The notes below the pieces were generated by a model, which was not told where the DNA came from, ran no database searches, and saw only the letters and a list, made by a program, of their open reading frames with translations. Position numbers and translations under genes: made by a program. A stretch of 64,000 nucleotides of DNA. It comes from Tessaracoccus defluvii (GTDB taxonomy: Bacteria > Actinomycetota > Actinomycetes > Propionibacteriales > Propionibacteriaceae). Each line of letters starts with the position of its first letter. Within the stretch, counting starts at the first letter, position 1. Of this stretch, positions 36,562 through 45,434 are shown piece after piece. The DNA is taken from assembly GCF_014489575.1 (NCBI RefSeq), contig NZ_CP060789.1, positions 496,001 through 560,000 on the forward strand, read 5' to 3'.

Positions 36562-36595
36562 CACAGAGGCCCGGCCTTCCGGCCGGGCCCCTGTG
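36562..36595 (-). terminator. Terminator downstream of the qcr operon
   Basis: CACAG-A-GGCCCGGCC (36562-36576), loop TTCC, GGCCGGGCC-C-CTGTG (36581-36595): a 15-position stem with a single A-C mismatch, 8 bases past the qcrB stop. Confidence 0.8.
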
Positions 36596-36603
36596 GACAC
36601 TGG

Positions 36604-38319
36604 TCAGTTGAGCTGACGGGGTCCTGCCCCGCTGTCCTGCAGCTCGTGATCGTCTCCCGCGTCGTCGCCGTGGTGGCTCGCAGCCGCCTCGATCTCCGCC
36701 GCGGTCGGTTTGGGGACCTCGGCGCCCAGGTACCAGCGGGACGCACGGGCGCGCAGGGCGCTGATGCGGCCCTTCTTCCCGGCCACGCCCGCGGCGTCGG
36801 TTCCGTCGGCGGCCTCCAGAGGGGTCCGCTGCAGGTGCTGCGTCGTGGTGTAGGCCTCCTCCTGCGAGATCGGCACGTGCGCCTCGCCGTAGGAGCCGAC
36901 GGGCGAGCGCATGATGACGCCGTCCTCGGAACCGTGCAGGACCCGCTCCCGGTCGCGTGCCTGCAGCGACTGGCAGACCCGCTTGGTGATGATGAACGCG
37001 ATCACCGGCGCGACGAAGACCGCCACGCGCATGAACACCGTGATGGCGTTCAGGCTCAGGTGGAAGCGGGTCGCGATGATGTCGTTGCCGCCTGCGAGCC
37101 AGAACATGGCGAAGCAGGTCATGGCTGCGACGCCGAACGCGGTCCGGACGGGGGCGTTGCGGGGCCGCTGCAGCACGTGGTGCTCGCGGTTGTCACCCGT
37201 CAGCCAGGCCTCGATGAAGGGCCACACGCCGAGCAGGGTGAACAGGAGCCCCATCAGGCCGACGCCGGGTAGGAAGATGGCCCAGGACCAGGTGGTGGCG
37301 CCGAGGTGCGACTCCCAGTTCGGCACGATGCGGATGGCGCCCTCGACCCAGCCCATGTACCAGTCGGGCTGCGAGCCCGCCGTTACCTTCGACGGATCGT
37401 AGGGGCCGTAGGTCCAGACCGGGTTGATCTGGAACAGGCCACCCATGAGGACGAGCAGGCCGAACACGATGAAGAAGAAGCCACCGGCCTTCGCCATGTA
37501 GACGGGGAACAGCGGGTAGCCCACCACGTTGTTGTTCGTGTGGCCGGGGCCGGGGTACTGCGTGTGCTTGTGGTAGACCACGAGCGCCAGGTGCGCGGAG
37601 ACGAGCCCGAGGATCAGGCCCGGCACCAGGAGGATGTGCACCATGTAGAGGCGGGGGATCACCAGCGCGCCGGGGAACTCGCCGCCGAAGACGAAGAACT
37701 CCGCCCAGGTACCGATCAGCGGGATCGAGCGGATCAGTCCGTCCACGAACCGCAGACCCGTGCCGGAGAGCAGATCGTCCGGCAGCGAGTAGCCGGCGAA
37801 GCCGGCGATGGTGGACAGCGCCAGCAGGCCGACGCCGATCAGCCAGTTGACCTCACGCGGCTTGCGGTAGGCGCCGGTGAAGAACACGCGCAGCATGTGC
37901 ACGAAGGCCGCGGCCACCATCAGGAGGGCGGCCCAGTGGTGGATCTGCCGGACGAGCAGGCCGCCGCGGACGTCGAACGAGATGTCGAGCGTCGAGGCGA
38001 AGGCCTCCGAGACCGGGATGCCCTTGAGGAGCTGGTAGGAGCCGTCGTACTCGATCTCGGCCATCGACGGCTTGAACCAGATGGTCAGGAACACACCCGT
38101 GATCAGCAGGACGATGAACGAATACAGGGCGATTTCGCCGAGCAGGAAGGACCAGTGGTCGGGGAACACCTTGCGCAGGCCGGTGCGGCCGAGCTTGGCG
38201 ATGCCGTGGCGGTCGTCGACCCAGGTGTACAGGGCGGCGCCCACGCTCGGCTTCTTGCTAGGGGCCTCCGTCGGCTCGACCGAGGGGGACGAGTCAGCCA
38301 CCGTTGTTGGCTTGGCCAT
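36604..38319 (-). CDS. qcrB: Cytochrome bc1 complex cytochrome b subunit
   Basis: 571 residues from ATG 38319 (TGATG overlap with the qcrA stop); GTG 38322 is an equally placed alternative. Membrane helices carry heme-ligating His pairs, as in VRQIHHWAALLMVAAAFVHMLR and LYMVHILLVPGLILGLVSAHLALV. The Qo-site motif is PDWYMGW (the P-E-W-Y equivalent). The C-terminal extension of about 100 hydrophilic residues (YTTTQHLQRTPLEAADG) is typical of actinobacterial QcrB. It oxidises menaquinol and passes electrons to QcrA and QcrC. Last gene of ctaE-qcrC-qcrA-qcrB. Confidence 0.96.
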   Translation of the reverse strand: MAKPTTVADSSPSVEPTEAPSKKPSVGAALYTWVDDRHGIAKLGRTGLRKVFPDHWSFLLGEIALYSFIVLLITGVFLTIWFKPSMAEIEYDGSYQLLKGIPVSEAFASTLDISFDVRGGLLVRQIHHWAALLMVAAAFVHMLRVFFTGAYRKPREVNWLIGVGLLALSTIAGFAGYSLPDDLLSGTGLRFVDGLIRSIPLIGTWAEFFVFGGEFPGALVIPRLYMVHILLVPGLILGLVSAHLALVVYHKHTQYPGPGHTNNNVVGYPLFPVYMAKAGGFFFIVFGLLVLMGGLFQINPVWTYGPYDPSKVTAGSQPDWYMGWVEGAIRIVPNWESHLGATTWSWAIFLPGVGLMGLLFTLLGVWPFIEAWLTGDNREHHVLQRPRNAPVRTAFGVAAMTCFAMFWLAGGNDIIATRFHLSLNAITVFMRVAVFVAPVIAFIITKRVCQSLQARDRERVLHGSEDGVIMRSPVGSYGEAHVPISQEEAYTTTQHLQRTPLEAADGTDAAGVAGKKGRISALRARASRWYLGAEVPKPTAAEIEAAASHHGDDAGDDHELQDSGAGPRQLN

Positions 38320-39383
38320 CACTGGTCACCATCCTGGAAGTCGTTGCGGGAGTCGCGCTCGAAGTAGCTGGGGCCGACCGGCACCGAGAAGTCGCCCTGG
38401 GCCACGAGGTAGCCCTTGTCGTTGACGCGGATCGCGAGCTGCGGAAGCGCACGCGCCGCGGGCCCGAAGACGACCACGCCGCTGTTGCCGAGATCGAAGG
38501 TCGACTGGTGGCAAGGGCACAGCAGGTGGTGCGTCTGCCGTTCCCACAGGGAGATTGGGCAGCCCACATGGGTGCAGATCTTCGAGTAGGCGAGAATGCC
38601 AGACACGTGCCAGTCCTTGCGGGACTCGGGAATCCGGATGGAGTTCGGGTCCATGCGCACGACGATGATCGACGACTTGGCCTTCGCCTGGTGCGCCTCG
38701 GTGCCGTGGAGCTCCTCGAGGTTCTCCGGCTGGGCGTTGACCAGCTGGCCGATCTCGAGGTTCTCGGGGCGCAGGGGAATCCAGTTCTCGTCGTTGACGA
38801 GCCGGACGCCCTCGGCCCAGATGGTCGTCTCGATGGTCTCGCGCCGCTTCGCCGCCGTCGGGTGCGGCCCCATGTCGGCGAACAGGACGACGGCGGGGAT
38901 GACGGCGAAGCCGACGGCGCCGCCGAACGCGCCCAGCAGCAGCGGGCGACGGCGGATGCCCGACTGCTCGACGCCCTGCTCGAACTGGTGGGCGACCAGC
39001 TCGTGGTCCTCGGGTGAGGAGCCGGCTGAGTGGCGCGGGTCGATGGTCTCGTGGTCGCCCATGAAGGCACGTGCCCATTGGACCATCCCGACGCCGATCA
39101 GTGTGACGGCAACGCCGGCCGTGAGGCCGAGGCCGACGTTCATCGCGCTGGCCTGCAGCCAGCCGAAGTCGATGTAGGCGTCACGGGGGACGGCGAAGTA
39201 GATCACCACGAAGAGGACAGCGAGCACCGGCACTGCTGCGAACATCGCCAGCACCGCGGCGTAGGCCCTGTTGCCCGCAGCCTCGTCGACTTCGTTGTAG
39301 CGCTCCACGTGCTCCGGCAGACCCGGGTCAGCGACGACGTGGCCCAGCTCCGGGTCGCGGACCGGACGGTTCTCGTATGTCAT
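38319..39383 (-). CDS. qcrA: Rieske iron-sulfur subunit of the bc1 complex
   Basis: 354 residues from ATG 39383, overlapping the qcrC stop (ATGA). Three N-terminal membrane helices, as in actinobacterial QcrA, precede the Rieske domain with cluster motifs C-T-H-V-G-C-P and C-P-C-H-Q-S-T-F. It transfers electrons from quinol at the Qo site to the diheme cytochrome. Length and topology match the actinobacterial form, longer than the proteobacterial one-helix Rieske protein. Confidence 0.96.
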   Translation of the reverse strand: MTYENRPVRDPELGHVVADPGLPEHVERYNEVDEAAGNRAYAAVLAMFAAVPVLAVLFVVIYFAVPRDAYIDFGWLQASAMNVGLGLTAGVAVTLIGVGMVQWARAFMGDHETIDPRHSAGSSPEDHELVAHQFEQGVEQSGIRRRPLLLGAFGGAVGFAVIPAVVLFADMGPHPTAAKRRETIETTIWAEGVRLVNDENWIPLRPENLEIGQLVNAQPENLEELHGTEAHQAKAKSSIIVVRMDPNSIRIPESRKDWHVSGILAYSKICTHVGCPISLWERQTHHLLCPCHQSTFDLGNSGVVVFGPAARALPQLAIRVNDKGYLVAQGDFSVPVGPSYFERDSRNDFQDGDQ

Positions 39384-40180
39384 CGGGCGCGAGCCCCCTT
39401 CTTGCAGATCCAGGTGGCGACGATCGACAGGCCGCCGATGCCGATCACGAAGGCCCAGAAGCCCTCGGAGACGGGGCCGGCCGCGCCCATCGTGAGGCCG
39501 CCATGGTTCGGCTGGGCATTGGCCTCGTCGAGGTAGGCGATGATCTCGCGCACTGACTGGTCAGGCATGACGTCCTTCGAGAAGGTCGGCATCTGCTGCG
39601 GGCCGGAACGCATCGCGCCGTAGATGTGGGTGGGGCTCGTCTCCGTCAGGGACGGGGCGAACTTGCCGTTGGGCATGGCTCCGCCGCCGCCGACGATGCC
39701 GTGGCAGGCCGAGCAGTTGGCCCGGAAGAGGGCGCCGCCACGGGCGATCTCCTCCTCAGTGAGGCCGTCGGTGCTGACCTGGTCGGGCGTCGCGATCGCA
39801 GGGCCGGGGCCGAGGGTCGCGACGTAGGCGGCGACCGCCTCGATCTGCTCCTGCGAGTACTGCACCTGCTTCGACGGAAGCTGGGACTCCATGCGGGCGG
39901 CGGGCATGCGGCCCGTTCCCATCTGGAAGTCGACCGAGGCTGCGCCGACGCCGATGAGGGACGGGCCGAACTGGGTGCCCTCCGCGCCGAGGCCATGGCA
40001 CGAGGAACAGGTCAGATCGAATAGGGCCTTGCCCTTCTCGATCTGCTGCGTCATGTCCGTCTCGGCCGACGAGCGCTCGGGACTCACGACGGAGTAGCCG
40101 ATGCCGAGCACCACGAGTGCCATGAGCAGGAGAATTGGGCGCGCGTAGGACCGGCGCCTCAGAGTGGTCAGAAAGTTCAT
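39380..40180 (-). CDS. qcrC: Diheme cytochrome c subunit of the bc1 complex
   Basis: 266 residues from ATG 40180 with GGAGAGAG upstream. An N-terminal membrane anchor (ILLLMALVVLGIGYSVV) precedes two cytochrome c domains with C-S-S-C-H-G and C-S-A-C-H-G, and a C-terminal helix (GFWAFVIGIGGLSIVATWICK) re-anchors it. The tethered diheme replaces soluble cytochrome c between the bc1 and aa3 parts of the actinobacterial supercomplex. Cotranscribed with ctaE upstream (21 bases) and qcrA downstream. Confidence 0.96.
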   Translation of the reverse strand: MNFLTTLRRRSYARPILLLMALVVLGIGYSVVSPERSSAETDMTQQIEKGKALFDLTCSSCHGLGAEGTQFGPSLIGVGAASVDFQMGTGRMPAARMESQLPSKQVQYSQEQIEAVAAYVATLGPGPAIATPDQVSTDGLTEEEIARGGALFRANCSACHGIVGGGGAMPNGKFAPSLTETSPTHIYGAMRSGPQQMPTFSKDVMPDQSVREIIAYLDEANAQPNHGGLTMGAAGPVSEGFWAFVIGIGGLSIVATWICKKGARAR

Positions 40181-40201
40181 GATCTCTCTCCGGGGTCGGG
40201 A

Positions 40202-40903
40202 TCAGCGCAGGAAGTACAGGACGCCGAACAGCAGGATCCAGATGACGTCGACGAAGTGCCAGTAGTAGGACACGACGTGGGCGCCGACGGTCTGCTCATG
40301 GGTGTGGGTGCGCGTCATGTAGGAACGCGCCAGCACGAACCAGAAGGCGACGACGCCGCCCAGCACGTGCAGGCCGTGGAAGCCGGTGGCCAGGAAGAAC
40401 AGCGACCAGTACTGGTTCGTGGAGATCACGAAGCCCTCGTTGAAGAGGGTGAAGTACTCCCACACCTGTCCGGCGACGAATACGGAGCCGAGGAACGCGG
40501 TGATGATGAAGCCCTCGCGCATGCCCCACTTGAGCGGGTTCAGGCTGAAGTTGGTCACCCGGCCGGCCTCGGCGGCATTCGCCGCCAGCTGGCAGGTCAC
40601 CGAGCTCAGCACCAGGATCGCAGTGTTGATGGCGGCGAACGTCACGTCGAGGTGGGCGCTGTTCGTGTCCCACATCGTCGGCTGCCCGGGGGCAGCCGCC
40701 TCGTTGGTGATGCTGCGCGTCCAGAAGTACGCGGCGAACAGGGCGCCGAAGAACATCAGCTCGCTGGCAAGCCAGACGATCACGCCCACGGCAACCGTGT
40801 CGGGGCGACCGGACGGCTTGTTCAGTCGGGCGGACGGCAGCCGATGGAGGGCGCCGGTGGGGAGCTGCTCCGGGGCAGTCAGAGTTTCGCGATTCGTGGC
40901 CAC
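40202..40903 (-). CDS. ctaE: Cytochrome c oxidase subunit III
   Basis: 233 residues from GTG 40903. The subunit III fold is clear: VAVGVIVWLASELMFFGALFAAYFW at the first helices, QVWEYFTLFNEGF in the middle and ATGFHGLHVLGGVVAFWFV near the end. It stabilises proton pumping by subunit I. First gene of the ctaE-qcrCAB unit. No Shine-Dalgarno precedes the start; AATAAT ends about 8 bases upstream and may be the -10 of a leaderless transcript. Confidence 0.94.
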   Translation of the reverse strand: MATNRETLTAPEQLPTGALHRLPSARLNKPSGRPDTVAVGVIVWLASELMFFGALFAAYFWTRSITNEAAAPGQPTMWDTNSAHLDVTFAAINTAILVLSSVTCQLAANAAEAGRVTNFSLNPLKWGMREGFIITAFLGSVFVAGQVWEYFTLFNEGFVISTNQYWSLFFLATGFHGLHVLGGVVAFWFVLARSYMTRTHTHEQTVGAHVVSYYWHFVDVIWILLFGVLYFLR

Positions 40904-40994
40904 GGGGTCATTATTGCCGGAAAAGGGGGTTTGGTCACGCCAGCCACGAAACTTGAGCCGACCCCCTGCTGAGGCCCGGAAGGGGAGTGCGATA

Positions 40995-41996
40995 ATGCGC
41001 GGCATGTTCACGGGGTTCATCGGCGTCCTGCCCCTGCACGCCAAGCCCGACGACGACATCATCCCACTGGTGGGGACGCGTTACCTGACCGCCTGGGAAT
41101 TTCCGGTTCTCGCGGTGCTCGGGCTGCTGGTCGTCGGCGGGCTCTACCTGTGGGGCGTGCGTACCCTGACGAAGCGCGGCGACAAGTGGCCGATCGCGCG
41201 GACCATCTCCTTCGTCGGGCTCGGGCTCGGCTCCATCGCCGTGGCCACCTTCAGCTTCCTCGGCGTCTACGACACCGTCCTGTTCTGGGCCCACATGATC
41301 CAGCACATGCTGCTGAACATGATCGCGCCCGTGTTCCTGGTTGCGGGTGCGCCGGCCACGCTGGCGCTGCGCACGCTGCCCAAGCGTCCACGCGGCTGGC
41401 TGCTGACCGTGCTGCACTCCTGGTTCGCCAAGGTGCTGCTGTTTCCGCCGCTCACCACCGGGCTGATGGTGGCGAGCCCGTTCATCCTCTACAGCAGCGG
41501 CTGGTACGAGCTGACCCTGCGCAACGACTTCCACCACGACGCGCTGCACCTCTACCTGGTGACCCTCGGCTGCCTGTTCTTCTTCCCGCTGCTGGGCGTC
41601 GACCCCGTGCCCATCCGCATGCCCTATCCCATCCGCATCCTGCTGTTCCTGCTGACGATGCCCTTCCATGCCTTCCTCGGCGTGACGATCATGGGGTCCA
41701 GCCGTCTCATCGCGGAGGACTGGTACCTGGCCTTCGAACGGAGCTGGGGTCTCAGCCCGCTCGAGGACCAGTCCTGGGCCGGGGGGCTCATGTGGGCGAC
41801 AGGCGACATCACCATGTTCTTCGCGATGAGCGCGATCTTCATCCAGTGGATCAAGGAGTCCAACCGGGAGGCGCGGCGGATGGACCGGGCGCTCGACCTC
41901 GCGGATGCCCGGGAGGCCGGGCGCCGCCGACTTGGCTACGATGACACAAGCAACGAACCCCGGCCGCAGGGCGACCGCGACGATCCGAAGGAATGA
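40995..41996 (+). CDS. ctaG: Cytochrome c oxidase assembly factor, CtaG/Caa3 type
   Basis: 333 residues from ATG 40995 with AAGGGGAG upstream; ATG 41004 is an alternative that would have GATAAT just before it. Seven membrane helices with conserved histidines in FWAHMIQHMLLNMIAPVFLV and FHHDALHLYLVTLGCLFFFPL, and ITMFFAMSAIFIQWI near the end, match the caa3_CtaG family thought to help insert copper into oxidase subunit I. It is divergent from ctaE, so the oxidase and its assembly factor share an intergenic region of 91 bases. Confidence 0.85.
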   Translation: MRGMFTGFIGVLPLHAKPDDDIIPLVGTRYLTAWEFPVLAVLGLLVVGGLYLWGVRTLTKRGDKWPIARTISFVGLGLGSIAVATFSFLGVYDTVLFWAHMIQHMLLNMIAPVFLVAGAPATLALRTLPKRPRGWLLTVLHSWFAKVLLFPPLTTGLMVASPFILYSSGWYELTLRNDFHHDALHLYLVTLGCLFFFPLLGVDPVPIRMPYPIRILLFLLTMPFHAFLGVTIMGSSRLIAEDWYLAFERSWGLSPLEDQSWAGGLMWATGDITMFFAMSAIFIQWIKESNREARRMDRALDLADAREAGRRRLGYDDTSNEPRPQGDRDDPKE

Positions 41997-42003
41997 TCCG
42001 AAC

Positions 42004-42411
42004 ATGAGCGAATCCGTCAAGGTGCTGGTTTTCTCCGACGACCGCACCGTGCGTGAGTCGGTCCGTCTCGCGCTGGGGCGCAAGGTGGCCTCCGACCTGC
42101 CCGACATCGAGGTCCTCGAGGTCGCCACGCAGGGGGCGCTGCTGCGCACCCTCGACGCAGGCACCGACTACGCCCTGATGATCTTCGACGGCAACGCCCA
42201 GCCCTCCGGCGGCTTCGGGCTGGCGCACCAGGTCAAGGAGGAGTACGCGGACTGCCCGCCCGTGCTGCTGCTCGTGACCCGCGAGGCCGACGCCTGGCTC
42301 GCGTCCTGGTCCAGGGCCGAGGCGGTCGCGCCGTTCCCCATCGACCCCGTCACCCTCCCGCAGCAGGCCGCCTTCCTCATCCGCGCCCGACTCGCGGCGG
42401 TCGCCGAGTGA
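42004..42411 (+). CDS. Stand-alone response regulator receiver-like protein
   Basis: 135 residues from ATG 42004 (AAGGA 11 bases upstream). The sheet-helix pattern VKVLVFSDDRTVRESVRLAL, ALMIFDGNAQPSGGFGLAHQV and PPVLLLVTREADAWLA is that of a CheY-like receiver. The acidic pair is D-D after the first strand and the phosphorylatable position is Asp in MIFDG. No output domain follows. It is coupled to trpD (GTGA overlap); this pair recurs in actinobacteria with unclear meaning. The lysine normally after strand 5 is not obvious, so phosphorylation is uncertain. Confidence 0.75.
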   Translation: MSESVKVLVFSDDRTVRESVRLALGRKVASDLPDIEVLEVATQGALLRTLDAGTDYALMIFDGNAQPSGGFGLAHQVKEEYADCPPVLLLVTREADAWLASWSRAEAVAPFPIDPVTLPQQAAFLIRARLAAVAE

Positions 42412-43442
42412 GCGACTACACCTGGCCGGACATCCTGACCGGCCTCGTGCGCAGCGAGGGACTCGAAGAGGGGGCGGCCACCTGGGCGCTCAACGAAATC
42501 TTCGCCGGCCGCGCCTCCGACGTGCAGATCGCAGCCCTCCTGACGGCGCTGCGCGCCAAGGGGGAGACCGAGGACGAGATCCGTGGCATGGCTGAGGCCA
42601 TGCTGAGCAACGCGCTGCCGATCACGCTCGACCCGGACGCCGTCGACATCGTCGGCACGGGCGGCGACCGGGCGAACACCGTCAACATCTCGACCATGGC
42701 GGCCATCGTCGCCGCCGCCGCCGGTGCCCGGGTCGTCAAGCACGGCTCCCGCGCCGCCTCGTCGAGCTCCGGCACCGCCGACACGCTCGAGGCGCTCGGC
42801 GTCCGGATCGACGTGGAGCCGGAGCGGCAGGCCGCCATCCTCGACTCCACCGGGATCGTGTTCCTGTTCGCGCAGCAGTACCACCCGGCGATGAAGAACG
42901 TCGGCGGGGTGCGCAAGGCGCTGGGGATCCAGACCACGTTCAACTTCCTCGGCCCGCTGGCGAACCCCGCCCGGCCCCGCGCCATGGCGCTGGGTGTCGC
43001 CAACGACGATATCGCCCCGGTGATCGCCCGCGTGCTCGCGGTCCGCGGGACGCGGGGCATGGTGTTCCGCGGCTTCGACGGGCTCGACGAGTTGACGACC
43101 ACCTCGCCGTCCGACGTCTGGCTGATCGCAGAGGGGCGGGTCCACCGCACGGTCATCGACCCGCAGGACCTCGGCCTGAACCCCGGAGCGCCCATCGACC
43201 TCGTGGGTGGTGACGCGGCGCACAACGCCGGCGTCGTCCGCGACGTGATGGCCGGCCGGCCCGGCCCGGTGCGTGACATCGTCGTGCTCAACGCCGCGGC
43301 CGCGCTGCTCGCCTACCGTGGGGTGTCGACCGTGCAGCCGCTGCTGGACCAGCTGCGTGGGCCGCTCGCCGCCGCGCAGGCCGCGATCGACTCCGGGCAC
43401 GCCGCCGCGACACTCGAAGCGTGGATCGCCGCTACCCGCTGA
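42408..43442 (+). CDS. trpD: Anthranilate phosphoribosyltransferase
   Basis: 344 residues from GTG 42408. PRPP-binding DIVGTGGDRANTVNISTMAA and the KHGSRAASSSSGTADTLEALG loop are the TrpD signatures, followed by FNFLGPLANPARPRAMALGV. It adds phosphoribose to anthranilate in tryptophan synthesis. Other trp genes are not in the window. It is coupled to the receiver-like gene upstream; its last 11 bases overlap the convergent prepilin-peptidase-like gene. Confidence 0.96.
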   Translation: MSDYTWPDILTGLVRSEGLEEGAATWALNEIFAGRASDVQIAALLTALRAKGETEDEIRGMAEAMLSNALPITLDPDAVDIVGTGGDRANTVNISTMAAIVAAAAGARVVKHGSRAASSSSGTADTLEALGVRIDVEPERQAAILDSTGIVFLFAQQYHPAMKNVGGVRKALGIQTTFNFLGPLANPARPRAMALGVANDDIAPVIARVLAVRGTRGMVFRGFDGLDELTTTSPSDVWLIAEGRVHRTVIDPQDLGLNPGAPIDLVGGDAAHNAGVVRDVMAGRPGPVRDIVVLNAAAALLAYRGVSTVQPLLDQLRGPLAAAQAAIDSGHAAATLEAWIAATR

Positions 43443-44082
43443 GAAGCGGGGCGACGGCGTACGCGGCGGGAACCCCGAGCCACAGCGTCGGCCCATACGC
43501 GAAGTAGGACGGCAGCTCGGGGTGCCGTACCCGCCGCAGCCGGTGCACGACGCCGACGACCACGCCCAACGCGCTCCCGAGCAGTAGCGCCAGCGCCAAC
43601 TGCTGGGGACCCGACTGGCCGGCGACCAGCCCGACGGTGCCGGCCAGCAGGACGTCGCCGAACCCGAGCTGGCCGGACAGCCTCCACGCCGCCAGGAAGA
43701 AGCCGAACGCCACCGCAGCCCCCACCACGGCCCAGACAAGCGCGCCGGGATCCGTGACGCCGAGGAACACCGCGCCCGGCACCAGCGCCGTCGCCGCGAC
43801 CTGCTGGAGCCTGCGGGGCAGCCAGGTGGTGGCCCAGTCGACCGCGACCAGCGGCGTCCCGAACGCGAGGTAGGGGACCAGCAGCACCCACGTCCATGCC
43901 GGCGCGATCCAGAGCACCTGTGCCGCCGCCAGCGCCGCGAGCGACACCAGAACGAACGATCGTGGCGTCACCAACGCGACGAGGTCGGGGGCCTCGGGAT
44001 CGTCGATCCGGACCCTGGGCACCGCGAACCACCAGGTGAGGCCCGCCACCGCGGCCACGGTCAGGGAGATCGCCAGCGCCAT
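43432..44082 (-). CDS. Prepilin peptidase-like A24 membrane protein
   Basis: 216 residues from ATG 44082, about seven membrane helices. One catalytic aspartate is in VAVDWATTWLPRRLQ and the second in LGFGDVLLAGTVGLVAG (the G-x-G-D motif), the two-Asp arrangement of A24 prepilin peptidases. The N-terminal methyltransferase domain is absent, as in many short actinobacterial and archaeal forms. No pilin genes are nearby, so the substrate is unknown. The 3' end overlaps trpD. Confidence 0.82.
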   Translation of the reverse strand: MALAISLTVAAVAGLTWWFAVPRVRIDDPEAPDLVALVTPRSFVLVSLAALAAAQVLWIAPAWTWVLLVPYLAFGTPLVAVDWATTWLPRRLQQVAATALVPGAVFLGVTDPGALVWAVVGAAVAFGFFLAAWRLSGQLGFGDVLLAGTVGLVAGQSGPQQLALALLLGSALGVVVGVVHRLRRVRHPELPSYFAYGPTLWLGVPAAYAVAPLLSG

Positions 44083-44145
44083 GGCGCGAGACTAGCGGGC
44101 CCGGGGCTGCTGGCGCGGCACCCGTGGCGGGCCTGTGGACATCCC

Positions 44146-44151
44146 TATAGT
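44146..44151 (+). promoter_or_regulatory. Candidate -10 element for leaderless ycaQ-like gene
   Basis: TATAGT (5 of 6 to consensus) ends 7 bases before ATG 44159, with no ribosome site between. Spacing fits a leaderless transcript. Confidence 0.5.
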
Positions 44152-44158
44152 TGCCCGC

Positions 44159-45361
44159 ATGACCCGCCGACTCAGCGCTGCCCAGGCGCGCCGCATCGGG
44201 GTGGCGGCCCAGGGACTGGCGGGCCCGCGGCCGGCCAGCGTCGGGCGTGCGACCCTCCGCAGGACCATCGACCGGCTGGGCGTGCTGCAGCTCGACACGG
44301 TCAACGTGTTCGAACGCAGCCACTACCTTCCCCTGCTGGCCCGGCTCGGGCCCTACGACCGGGCGCTCCTCGACGCGATGCTGGGGCACGACCAGGCGGG
44401 GAGCCGGACGGGGGCCTACACCGAATGGGTCGCACACGAGGCGTGCATCGTGCCCGTCGCCGACTGGCCCCTGTGGGGGTGGCACCGCGACAGTTCCGTG
44501 CGGGACGGCTTCCGCGGCTGGGCGGCCGAGAAGGTGGCGCTCGTCGAGGAGGTGCGCCACGAGTTCGCGACCCGGGGACCCATGCGGATCTCGGACCTGA
44601 CCCATCCGGCCAACGTGTCGTCCGGTGGGGGCTGGTGGAACAGGAACGAGGCCTACTGGGCCGCCACCTGGCTGTTCCGCCGCGGTGACCTGGCCGTCGT
44701 CGGCCGCCGCCGCTTCGAGCGGATCCTGGGGATCGCTACCGACGTGCTCCCCGCGGAGGTGCACGACCCGCTGCCCCGCGAGGAGGCGATCCTCGAGCTG
44801 GTCCGCCGGGCCTCCCGCGCCTACGGCGTGGCCACGGCGGACGACCTGACCGACTACTACCGGCTCCGGCGCCCCGACGGCGAAGGGGCCGTCGGGCGGC
44901 TGGTCGCCGCGGGCGAACTGGAGGAGGTCGAGGTGGCCGGCTGGGACCGGCCCGGCTACCTCGCCGCGGGCGCCCGGGTGCCGCGTCGCGTCACCGCTGC
45001 AGCGCTGCTGTCCCCTTTCGACCCGCTGGTCTGGTACCGGCCGCGCGCGCTGCGGATGTTCGGCTTCCACTACCGCATCTCGATCTACACGCCCGCCGCC
45101 AAGCGGGAGCACGGCTACTACGTGCTGCCCGTGCTGGTGGACGACGAACTGGTCGGCCGCGTCGACCTGAAGAGCGACCGCCGGTCGGGGCGCCTGCTGC
45201 TCCAGCACGCGCACGTGGAGCCGGGGCACGCCGGGCGTGCGGACGAACTGGCGGCGCGGGTGGCGCCCTTGCTGCACGAGGCCGCCGCGTGGCAGGGCCT
45301 GGGCGAGGTCACCCCGACCGGCGTCGGCACCTGGGGCCCTGCGCTGGCGGCCCGCCTGTAG
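44159..45361 (+). CDS. Winged-helix DNA glycosylase of the AlkZ/YcaQ family (HTH_42)
   Basis: 400 residues from ATG 44159. The N-terminal LGVLQLDTVNVFERSHYLPLLARLGPYDR carries the conserved Q-x-D/Q motif region followed by a R-S-H, characteristic of AlkZ/YcaQ proteins that excise bulky or cross-linked bases. YTEWVAHEACIVPVADWPLWGWHR and LSPFDPLVWYRPRALRMFGFHYRISIY are further landmarks. Here Q-L-D replaces the AlkZ Q-x-Q, closer to the YcaQ-like branch. Monocistronic; ends at a bidirectional terminator. Confidence 0.88.
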   Translation: MTRRLSAAQARRIGVAAQGLAGPRPASVGRATLRRTIDRLGVLQLDTVNVFERSHYLPLLARLGPYDRALLDAMLGHDQAGSRTGAYTEWVAHEACIVPVADWPLWGWHRDSSVRDGFRGWAAEKVALVEEVRHEFATRGPMRISDLTHPANVSSGGGWWNRNEAYWAATWLFRRGDLAVVGRRRFERILGIATDVLPAEVHDPLPREEAILELVRRASRAYGVATADDLTDYYRLRRPDGEGAVGRLVAAGELEEVEVAGWDRPGYLAAGARVPRRVTAAALLSPFDPLVWYRPRALRMFGFHYRISIYTPAAKREHGYYVLPVLVDDELVGRVDLKSDRRSGRLLLQHAHVEPGHAGRADELAARVAPLLHEAAAWQGLGEVTPTGVGTWGPALAARL

Positions 45362-45378
45362 GACGGGCAGAACGCGAA

Positions 45379-45411
45379 GGGGCGGCACCCCGCACCGCGG
45401 AGTGCCGCCCC
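45379..45411. terminator. Bidirectional terminator
   Basis: GGGGCGGCAC (45379-45388) pairs with GTGCCGCCCC (45402-45411) around a loop that can itself form CCGC/GCGG. It lies between convergent genes. Confidence 0.75.
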
Positions 45412-45434
45412 TCAGGGACGCGTGCGCGCTGGGA

